A stretch of 64,000 nucleotides of DNA from Rhabditoides inermis. Taxonomy: Eukaryota; Nematoda; Chromadorea; Rhabditida; Rhabditidae. The DNA lies in the NCBI GenBank assembly GCA_963966185.1, contig CAWZYM010000151.1:691501-755500 (forward strand), given 5' to 3'. Position 1 is the stretch's first letter; each line of letters starts with the position of its first letter. The notes under the pieces were generated by a model. That model was given only the letters and a program-made list of their open reading frames with translations. It was not told the origin of the DNA and did not search any database. A program made the translations under genes and the position numbers. This document shows positions 46,501-58,207 of this stretch, piece by piece.

Positions 46501-49500
46501 AGACACACAGACAACTGACGTTATTAGATACACACACAGGCACGTGGATCGGTCGAAGGCGCTGCTCGTGTGCTACCACGACTTGCAGCAGTTGTACTCC
46601 TCGACGGCGAAGCCCCCGGAGGTGACGTAGCAGTAGGAGCGCGGCGGGCAGTTGGGCTCGAGTCCGTTGCACAGGATGATCTTGCCCGTCAGCGGGTCCT
46701 TGGTCGCCTCGTTCCCGGGCGGACAGTGCCCGCTGCCGCTGCCCGTCTTCATCGGCTCCTTCGTCTTCTGCTTCGGCTTCGGACGCCGGATCGGCGGCCC
46801 CGAGATACGCGGCTTCTGCGTCGGAGACCGCTGCACCGTCTGGGGGGTCGTCGGCTTAGGAGTCGTGGTAGTAGTCGTCGTGGTAGGCTTCCTCGGGGGT
46901 TCGGTGACCTCCTCGACCTTCTCCTCGGATAGCAACTCGACGCGGTGCTTGGCGTAGGACACGGCAGCCGGTCGCTCCTCGATCCGCACCGCTAGAAATG
47001 AAGCCGGTTAGAGGTGCGCGTGTGTGTGATTCTACATTCACCAACGTGTGCGATGCGCATTCTCAGAAAGATTAGCGGCGATAGCAAAGAGAAGAGAGAG
47101 ACACACCGCACACGTTAGTGTTAGTAGTTGTTTTGAATGATTTATCTATATAGTACTACAAGGTAAAGGTAAATGTGGCCCCGATTCAAAATACATTTGA
47201 ACTTATTAGAACTCTCTGCGGAGGTCGAAGGAAGACCATGACACGACACCAAGTACTCCTTGAACATTCAATAGTAAAATACTCACTCTCCAGCGGCTCG
47301 CAGGTGCCGGCGTTGTCTGCGTATCCCGGCTTGCAGGTGCACCTTCCGGCCACACAGCTGCGGAGGGAATCACACTGCGCGTCCGAGGAACACGACACTG
47401 AAAAAAAAACAGGTAAAGATGTGGGTTCTATCAAGAGTATCACTACTCCCATATATGTTGTTGTGACACTCCACAATGGATGAAAGTACTGATCATGCCC
47501 ACTCACCTCCGCTTGCATAGGTCTTGACCGGGGTGAGTGTGGGATGGGGAGTTGTGGGTCCGGAAGTGGCAGTAGGGGTGGCAGCAGGCTGTGGCTGTGG
47601 CTTCCTCTCCGGCGGCTGCATGCACGTGTCTCCGAACACGATCTGCCCCCGCGGACACATGCACACCCCCGTGTCGTCGTCGCAGCTGAACAACCAGGGT
47701 TAAACTGTTCATTGTTTTCTTGTCACAATCAGGGAAGATAGAGTAAATGAATTTTGTAGTAGTAGATGTATGCATTTATGTTGTGTGTGAAACGTATTTT
47801 CTATTATAATCTCGAGACATGTTTAACGGATTTGTCACGGAACGTTCCATGAGTCGCATTGAGTCGTGTGTGAAAGTTGTGTGTGAAACGTATAGTTGAT
47901 CGATTGCGCTCACCTGGCGCCTCCGCTGCACACCTGTCCCTCGTCGCACGACTCGAGGGGCGCGGCGCGCTGTCCGATCTTGGTGGTGGTGGTTGTGACG
48001 GGGGCGGCAGTGGTCGGGGAGGGCAGCTTCACGCACTGACCCGACACGGTCGCCAACCCCGGACCGCAACGACACACGCCGTCGTAGCAGCTGGAGGGGG
48101 AGAATGCATATGGAAAGACATAGTGGCCAGTCTCTTCGAAAGCGGCCGCGCTTTGGACAAAGTCGGGAAGAGAGTTTCGCTCACCTGGATCCTAGCGTGC
48201 AGTATGTGTTGGCGTCGCACCTCTCTCCGGGCACTACTGGCTGTGGCTGTGGCTGGGGCGCGCACTCGCCGTCCTTCACGTGTGGCAGGTGGGAGGGACA
48301 GCGGCACTCCTGCATACAATCAGGTTGGGAGTGACCATACATACGTTTCACGGCATGCATTTCAACCTTGTCACATGTTTGCTTCAATTGGCTACTTTTC
48401 CTCACGAAAGAACTTTTTCGTAGAAAATAAAACTGGTGTTGTTATGTCGGATATGTTTCACCATCATAGTATCTGCACTTTGCTGAGTTTTTCATCAATA
48501 CGACGTGATTACGAGCTTGTGATTATTGTTTTTCACCTATTTGAAATCTGCTCGATAGCTAACCGATTGTTTGTTTTTGCACGCGTTCTGGTGTTATGTT
48601 ATTATGCTGCATACGTTTTTAGTCATGGTATCTGCAATGTCCCAAAATTTCCATCAATAAGATGTTAATTGGAATTCTTTCTTGCGTTTACCTTCTTAGG
48701 CTTGATGGTTTGTTGTGCTAGCTGGGCGGGTGCATCCTCGCACGACGCGCCTCCAATGCACTGCTCCCCATTGCTGCAGTCCGAACCCGGACGAACGAAG
48801 CGACGCGAGTTGCTCACTACAAAATCCCTGATTCAACAAGCACTCACACTACCCCACAAACCTTGTTAGCTGTTTAGATCAGAAGAGAAACAGGTTAGGT
48901 TAACACACTCACAATCACTGCTACGTTTTAGAGATGTTGATGAAGTTCGCAAGGCTAACAAGATGCGGATGTAGTGTGTTGGTTACTACTTTAGTATACA
49001 CACAATTCACACACACGATACACACTCGAAAAGCGGAAGCGGTGCGGAAGCGATTGTGAGGGTAGTGAAAGCGGGGGAGAAAGGGAGGAGTGGATGATAG
49101 AAGGATGTGCACATGGTAGGAACTGGCACGCTCATCTTCTGATGTAGTTGTGTGAGTGTCAGTTTCCACCATGTGAACTTCCTTCCTACTAGAAGTGGTC
49201 CGTTCTACCTGGCTTCCTGCGCTGTCTTCCTCCAACACACGCGTCTCCCAGGAGACTGGTGCCGGGCGGGCACTGACAGCTCTGGTTGATGCACACCGTG
49301 TTACTCCGGCAGATCAGGCCCTTTGCCCGGCATGGTGCATCATCGTATGTGACCTGCGGCTCCTCCTCGTCCTCGTCGTCCTCGATGTGGTTGTTGTCCG
49401 TGTTGGTTTTGGCATAGCTGTTAGCCGGGTTAGCTCGGATCGAGCTTGGCGCCGCCGGCAGCTCGATGAACGCGGCGGTGGTGGTGTACTTGCGTGGGGG

Positions 49501-52500
49501 TGCTTTGGTCGCGCGTGCCGTGCTCGCGAACAAATCCTCGTAGTCACCTGCGCTCGGTGTCTGCTGCGTGGTGGTCGTGGTGGTCGTCGCTCGCTCGCAC
49601 CGTCCGTTCTCAGTGGCCGTCAGTCCGGCCGGACACAGACACACCCCGTCCAGGCACATCGAACCGCCCACGCACTCGTCGACGGGTCCTACAATGTTAG
49701 TGGTGCATGTATTAATGAAGAGACCCTACCGCAAGCGGTGCCGGGCGCAGCCTTGCGTCCCACAGGCGCGAGAGGCTTGAATGCGGGCGAAGGCTGGGTG
49801 AAGGGGGCCTGTGTGGTGGGAGGAGTGGCCGGCTGGGTGTAGCCCGATTGCCAAGCGTTCTGTCCGGGCACGGTCGGTCGGTTGCCGGACTGCACGCAGA
49901 TCCCGCCCTGCACAATCATTGACGGATCGGGACAGATGCACCAGCCCTGAAAAGCGATTGTGATGTTGATATGAAGGATTATCTACCTGTCGGCACACGG
50001 CTCCTCCGGTGCACTCGCGTCCGCTCTCGCAGCTTCCTCCGGGCGGTGACGTCACTGGCTCGTTGGCTGAACATGGTGAAGGTCACAAAAATGACAGACG
50101 ACAGTGAAGGCGTGTGTTGGTTGGTTGTGTGTTGGTTAGTCGGGCAGCGTGCGAGTGTGAAATCAATGCCGATTTCCCCAACAGAAGCAGATGAAACTCA
50201 TTGAACACAGGACCGTTGTTGTACCTGGCGGGCACTCGCGCCCGTTTCCGTCCACGTTGAGACAACTGCATTCTCCAGCGAGGCAGAAGAGTCCGTCGCG
50301 GCATTCTTGAGTCGCTCCGCACCGACCGCCAACGTCCACGCGTCCCTCTCTGGGGCGACACGCGCCGTCCTCCACCACCATCTCAAATCCGCACACGCAG
50401 CCGTACTCCAGGCAGACTGCGTCGCCAGCACATCCGACTTCCGGCGAGCACCACTGTCCGGGATGCGGTTGTGATCCGAAGCGAGTGTCGAGTGATGAGG
50501 TGTCCACTTCCCTCAGGCACTCGCCGTTCCGGCACACTTGTCCCTTGAAACACTGCGAGTCTCGGTCGCACTGAGTCGAGTAGGAGCGGCGAAAGCGACG
50601 GTTGTTCTTTGGTATCGGCACGCACATGCTCTCCATAAATACCGTGCCCGGTGGACAAGCACACAAACCGTCAACACACTCGGATCCAAAGGGGCACTGT
50701 GTGGTAGAGCCGCACGCGCCACCAATCGATAATAGCCCTCGGTCCCTACTCTCCATCACGGCCGCACTACATCGATCGTCAACAACGTGCTGATCTCTGG
50801 CGCATGCACACGTGCCACCCTCCCCAGCACAGAACGCCTCTCCCATGCACACCTCGCCCCGCTCGCACGAGTCGCCCGGGTTGGCTGTCCGGATGCACAC
50901 TCCATGCAGCTCTCGTCGACCATCACTGCACTCGCACACTCCCTCCACGCACTTGCCGCCGCCACTACAGATGGACAGGTCGTTGCAGCGCGCGCCCAGC
51001 ATCCGGATGTTGGCGTCGTTGGGTGGATCGACGCATTCGTCGTCGAGCAGGGAGAGGTGCGGCGGGCACTGACATACCTTGCCCACGTCGCCGAGGTCCA
51101 GGCACTCGCTGCCGCCCGTGCAGTACTCGAGGTGGTGGCAGTTCTCCAGCGGGTTGGCGAACTGTCTGGCTTCTCCCTCCTCGATAGCCTCGTTGAACGG
51201 CGAGATGAAAAGCTTGCGCGTCACGCAACTTCCGTTCTCGGCAGATGTGCCCACAGGACAGCGGCAGTAACCGTTCTTGCAGTATGAGTTGCCGAGACAA
51301 ATCGACCCGTCACCACAGAACTCTCCCGGCATCACTGGTTTCGTAGCGAGCACAATGTCTCCGGAGCTACCGGCCGCACCCAGCGCACGCGGGTTGGGCT
51401 GCAACCAGGAGTCCTGAGGGTAGGGGAACGAGTGCATACGCCGTTCAGGCTCTGGCAGCATTCCCGGGATTGCCGTAGATGCCGGAATTCCATTCTTGAT
51501 CATCACGTTCACGTTCTCCATGCCCGGCTGCGGTCTGTAGGTAAAGCTGAAGTCCTTGGGGGACACGGTGGTCCACGGGTAGACCTGCTTGAACTCCTCT
51601 TTCAGCCTGCCCTGCAGCTCCGTCTCCTGTCCCACGTTCAGCTTGCTGAACGACATTGGAGTGGACTGGCCGGAAGTGTGGATGCAGCGCTGCTCAAAGT
51701 AGAAGTAGCCCGCTTTACAGCGGCAGTGCCCGTTGTCGCAGTAGCTATCCGCCCGGCAGTTTCTCGACGTGACACAGTCGCTGGCGGTCGCCTCCCGACT
51801 CGCCTCGCACTTTCCCTTGATGGTCGACATTCCGGCGGGGCACTCGCACACGCCGCTGTACCCGCTGCAGTAGCTGTTGTAGGCGCACAGATGGAAGCTG
51901 TCGCACGCCTCGCCCGGCCGGACGAGTGACGACTGGAGGGTGGTGATGTCCTCTTCGCAGTAGCCGCCAGACGACGCGCGATAGCCGGCCAGACAGCGGC
52001 ACTTCTCCTCCCAGCAGAACGAGTGGATCGGACAGTCGGCCGCTTGCTGACACGTGTGCCCGGGGATGACAGCTTCGGGCGGCAGAGTGACCATGTCGGG
52101 AATGGCCAGCACGCACTTGTCTCCCTGCTGCACGTAGTTGCCGGTGCACTGACACACGTGCTCCAGACACTTGGCCCCATCGCGACACAACTCATCACAT
52201 GGCTCCGCGAGACCCGGCAAGGCGTAGAAGGGCGCCTTGATGTTGAAGTTGGGTCGGGGCGGGTTGACGGGGACGGGAATGCCGAACGGATTGAGCTTGT
52301 GGAACACGGGGAACACACCGGCTTTTTTCGCGCACTTCTCGTTCACGTCAATAACCTCGTCCCTGCCGCACTGACACTTGCCATCCACGCAGTTCGAGCC
52401 TCCACCGCACACGTCTGTCTCCTCGCATGGATTTCCCGGCGGGATCATTTCCAGTGTGGATGCTGGCACGCACTCGCCGCCTCCGTTGACGAGCCTCTTC

Positions 52501-55500
52501 GTGCACAGACACGTGCCGTAGTAGCAGTGCGACTCGCCGACACAGTCCAGGCCCTTGCGCGGATCGCACTGTCCACCCGGCCGCACTTGGTGGACCGCCG
52601 GGCGGCACACGTTGTTGCTGATCGTCTCGCCCTGTCTACACCTGCACACGCCTCTGCGGCACTCTGTCCTGTACGGACATTCCATGGTGAGGCGACACGT
52701 CGTTCCGGGCAGCAGCTTCTCCATAGGGTCCTCAATGGGTGCGCACTCTCCAAACATGAGTTGGTGTCCATTCGGGCACTCGCATACCCCATCGGCGCAC
52801 TCGCTCCCTCCCGTACAATTCGTGGCTGCTCCACACGGCTGTCCGGGTGCGGCGACGTTGATGGACGACACGACGTTGACGGCGTGCGCCTCGGACGTGA
52901 CGCAGACGCCGTTGATGATCACTTCCAGGTCCTCGCACGCGCAGTACCCACCCCTGCACTTGGATCCACCCGTACATGTGGCGCCCTCGTAACACGGCTG
53001 ACCGGGCGCCATCTCCTGCGCGGCAACTGGCATCGTGGACATGAACCGGCTGAACGTCATTGTCGACTGGGCTGTCGTCTCGAAAGTCGTCTCCGCTTCA
53101 GTTGTTCCGGTCGAAGAAGGAGGCGCGCCAGTGATCTCCACGAGCTTGTCTTTCCTGACACAACGCCCGTTCACCGCGTAGTGTGGCGCGATGCACATGC
53201 AGATGCCAAAGCGACAGCGCGAGCCGTGTGCGCACCGCTGCCCCAGCTGGCACGACGCGCCCGGCAGAGACACTCCCGTCACGCACCGCCCGTTTTCAAT
53301 GGACGCTCCGTCTTGGCAGCGGCACACTCCGAAGTCGCAACGGCTGCCGCCAGCGCAGTGCTGTCCGCGACTGCAGCGGCCGTTGGGCGCAGCGATGCAC
53401 CTCCCATTCTCGGCGCGCGAATTGTCCACACAGCGACAGAGGGAGTCGATGCACGCACTGCCCCCGCCACAGCGGTCTGACGGCGAGCAGGGAGAGTGGA
53501 GCGACTTGAACGCTCCGAGCACAGAGGGACACTGCTCACCCGGCTGGAAAGACGTTTATCATGCACCCGCGTTATACAATTGATGATAGGGAATGTAGTT
53601 ATTAATAATTTCACTGCGATCGTACCTAGTATATGGACGGACCTGAGGTTGTACCTGAGAATGGGAGTATCCTAAGAACTGCTGGCCCAGTGCACTCACT
53701 AAACCCACTAATCTATGCATACTCATGTAAAAGTTCACTAACGTATATTGAGCGGAATTCACGTATTGTGTAAGTTCCTGAATGGCCTGCAAAACATCAT
53801 ATGGGCGAATTGAAGTAGCTACAACTCTTGGTTGGACATACGCGTCACTAACTGGTTCACCCACAACTTCATAGCTACGAATATATTCAGACGGCTGAAC
53901 TACCTTGTAGACGCTGCCATCGGGACAGAGGCACATTCCCTGCTGGCAAGTGGCGCCTCCCATGCACTGTGCATCGTTCGCACAACCTCCGGGCCGGCGC
54001 GCCTTTCGGCCACTGCACTGTCCATCCACACACTGTCCTCCTCCCTCACACTGCTCATCCCGCTGGCACAGCCTCTGGACACTCGGCTCGCACTTGTTGT
54101 CCTTGGCGAAGTAGCCGTCGCCGCAGTGGCACACGCCCTCCATGCAGATGCCCCGTCCGGCGGCGCACGTCCTCGCGCCCGGCCAGCACGTCATCGACTC
54201 GTCGTCACTCGGCGACTGCCGCCTGATTCTTTTGACTCTGGTCAGCACCTTGTCCACCGACCGCTTGCTTCGCTCGGGAAAGAGAGTGAAGCCGCGCGGC
54301 AGGCCGATCTTGGTGCAGCTGCCGTCGAAACAGATCCTCTCCTCCCCACAGTCCTTGTCGCTCTCGCACTCTCTGTTCGCCAACTCCTGCTTGGTGACAC
54401 ACTTGGTGTGTGTGGCGTGGAGACCGGGGGGACACATGCACCGTCCCCTGTTGCACACTCCCCCGCCGACGCACCGCGATCCGTCACAGCTCTCCCCCGG
54501 CAGCGCCAACACTGCAAGTTAGTCATGCACCGGGTTAGAGCAAGCAGGAAAATTACCGGGGCTAGTCTACATGCCAAAGCTGGTTACTGGTTACTGGTTA
54601 GGTTACGGTCATGCTCACTGACCGGGCACGCAGGTTTGGTCGATGGCGCGGTGTCCATCGGGGCACACGCAGACCTGGTCGATGCACGCGGTTCCCGTGT
54701 ACGCGGCCGAGCACTGCCGGTCGCTCCGACAGCCCGTCTGACCCGGGTACACGACTGCAGGATGTTAGGGTTAGGCAAGCCAGATAGATATAGATCGGCT
54801 GAATGTGTGAGAAAACGTAGTGAAGCTCAAAGCGGAACCTAAGACTGACGATGTTTTCGAAAAGCGTTTGATAGAATAGCAAAGTTGATTTGTTGAATGT
54901 ATTGAAAAGCGTTGGATAGAACAGCAGAGTTAAACTAGTAACTAGACTCACCCTTCTCGCACTTTCCGTCGACGTTGACATGTGTGGAGAGGCACTGGCA
55001 GGAAGGCGGCGCCGTGTTGCCATTACAGTACGCACCGATCATACAGTCAGTGTTCAGCGAGCAACGCACCCCGACACCGGACTGCTTTGAACCGCCTGGA
55101 AGGTCTCCGGTTGAGAAAGATAGATGAGAGAGAGAGAGGGAGAGGGAGAGAGAGAGAGATGGAGAGAGAAAAGAAAGCTAGAGAGGGGGGAGAAACAGCA
55201 CGCACCAAGCTTCATGGGCGGCCTTGGACGCTGGATCATTGGCACGACATTTGCCTGCTGGGATGGTCGGATGACGGGGACAACGGGTGCAGGAGCGGCA
55301 GTGACCACGTTCTGTGTCTGGTACGTGTTCATCACCGGGCGCGCCGTCTGCGGGGGCACGTACGGCGGCTGAGTCACGGGAGGCCTGAAAATTGCTTTTA
55401 TGAGCGTTCACCACAGTGAATGGTCCTATTTCAGTTCTATCATTTAGTCAGTAACACTAGATATAGTATTATGTTGATGTAGCCTTTCTGCAGGATAATG

Positions 55501-56607
55501 GGCCAAAACAGGGATTCTGTTTCTCATTTATCATTTATTTGTGAACTACTCTTTCTGCTTTGTCAATTCCTCATCGTTTTCGATGACCACAACTAAAATT
55601 CTCGAATTGTCCTTCAATTTACCTGGTAAGAGGCGGCATCGTAGTAGTCGGATAGGTCTGGGGATATGTCTGCGGCCTGGGTGGTTGTGTGGGTGGCTGC
55701 GTGGGAGGCGGGGGCGGTTGGGTGGTGGCATACGTGGGAGGGGGAGTGGTGGGCGGAAGAGTCTCGATCGCCGGCGGCTGCGGCTGGTACGGCATCATCG
55801 GGATGATCGACGGCTTGTCTGCAAAGACATATTTTTTTATATTTTCTTTGTCGGATAATCATTTACGAAATTGTTAAATATATTATTTTTTTAGCTCATC
55901 ATCATCAAGACGCCTATTACCCGTTACTGCAACGTTTCTAATATGTCAATGAGGTGAAACGTATACAACTAAATGATGAAATATGCAAGTAAATTATTCC
56001 GTTTAATGGTCTGATTAGAGTTACAATAAAACACGTGGCAGAAACGTAACTATAGCCAGCGTACATCAATATTTCGAAGTACGGTGCACCGTATATACGT
56101 TATGGAGTTATTGTATCGTTTGAAATATATATACCAATGTCGAGAAAAGCAGAGGTGGATTATCGTTTGCATAACAATTATAATATAACATCTGACTGAA
56201 ACGTAATAGCGACAGTCGAAATACAGTGAACTGTCTATCTCAGCAAGCTGACGTTTTACCCAATAGCGCACGACTTTTGCCGAAATCACGATGCAATGCA
56301 ATGATGTTGAGAGGAGAATGCCCAACTCACCATTGCCCCCGATGGATCTGACGGGGCGGCACTCTCCATTGTCCAGATCAGTATGGGCGGGGCAGACACA
56401 GACAGGGATGAGCGAGTCGCAGATCGAGCCGCGCACGCACTCCTCCCCGCCGTCACACGGCTCACCAGGGCCTGAGAGTACTATGGTTTGTACTGGTAAA
56501 CTAATACATATAGCAATAAAGGAATAGAGAGAGAGGGCAGAAAGAGAGGGCAGAGGGAGAGGGGGGAGAGAGAGAGGGAGAGGAAGAGGGGGAGGGGGAG
56601 GGGGAGG

Positions 56608-56650
<43 letters not shown>

Positions 56651-58158
56651 GATCTACTCACCAACTTGCACTTTCTCCTGCCGCATCACACACCGGCCGT
56701 CTTGCTGAATGAGCGGCGCCACGCAGTTGCATCTATAAAAATAGGATCAAAAAATTGATGTCAATACTTATCAAATCAGTAAATCTCGCTCACCGTCCGT
56801 TCACGCAGACCGAGTCGTTGTCGCACTCCGCATACTCATCACAGATTGCGCCGATTCCAACTGGAAATTGAATTCGTATTGTGGATTGTGAGTGTAAGTT
56901 GTATACGTTTCAGTTATTCCATAAGTTCATACATCATTGTGGGATGGCAATTCTGGGATTTACTTGTAAATTGACACTCTTCAGTGATTGTGATATGATC
57001 ATGATCGTCATCTCGACTCACCCTTGTGCACCCTGTGGTTGATTCCGGCGGGCAGCACGCACTCCCCTCCTTGTGCCTCCAACTCGCCCGGACACAGACA
57101 CATGCCGAACGTGCAGATCGAGCCGCCAGTGCACAGCTCCCCGCCGCGGCAAGACGAGCCAGGAGCCACTGGAAGGGTGGATTTTTTTTTTAAATTAATA
57201 TTGTTATGTTTATATTTGTTAAATAGTACAGTGTTTTCCTCGTTCTCTGATATCCCGGATTTCTCTGTCATTGTAAAGCTGCAGCGTTTGGAGAGGTTGG
57301 TATGACTCAATACTTTCAATGCTTTTGTCTTAAGTGTTTTTTTCTGATCCCGATATAGCCCTCCGACCCTCTCCCTCTCCTCTTTCCTCTCTCCTCTCTC
57401 TATCCCTGAAGGGCTCGATTTCTCGAGACTCGACTCGAGACATGACCTCGATGCAAACACGGACTATAACAGTGTCGAATTGCGCCACTCACGAACATAT
57501 TCGATCGGTATGGCCGATTCCAATACAGACCCTTTCACTTTTTGAGAGGCCCGCCAGGTTTCTTACAGGCATGCTGCCCGAGGGGATGGTCCCCCCGTTG
57601 GGCGGCGAGCCAAAAGGACCATCACACCACACACGGGTGTAGGTAAACACACGCATCAGACGAGAGCAGAGTATTGTTGAGACGAAAACTCGCGCCCGCG
57701 CGCCCGCGGCCGCATTGTTTGTTTACTCGCTCGCCTCACACCTTACTGCATAGTATTTCACTGTTGTTGTTGTAATTCAATTAGTCAATCTCTCTCCTTC
57801 TATTCTGAGGTGAGACGAGAATGGTGGGTACTCTACCACAACAGCCCTTGAATGGGGGCTTGCTTGTACTGTAAGAGCTCACTGGCTAAGCTGCTCAGCA
57901 CGGGCGGTCGAGCCCCCCAAAAAAGTTGAGTCGTCTCGATTTCACACCTCTTTCTATTGAGACAGCAGACAGCATACGTGCACAACATCGATCGGAACAC
58001 AGAGAGTAGAGTGACCAAGTCAGCTCGCACTTTTTTGTTGGCTTGTTCATGACACTGCCAGTTTCCAAATGACAAATCATATCAAGCCTTCCCATTATCT
58101 TACTTACTCGACAAAAAAAGATGCGTTGACCGTTCTAGTGCATAGCATGCATGCCCCG

Positions 58159-58207
<49 letters not shown>

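Noticed and set aside
52023..53480. 485-codon + strand frame opposite the large EB exon
   Set aside because: Mirror frame of the cysteine-module exon; no recognisable domain and no splice or start context.
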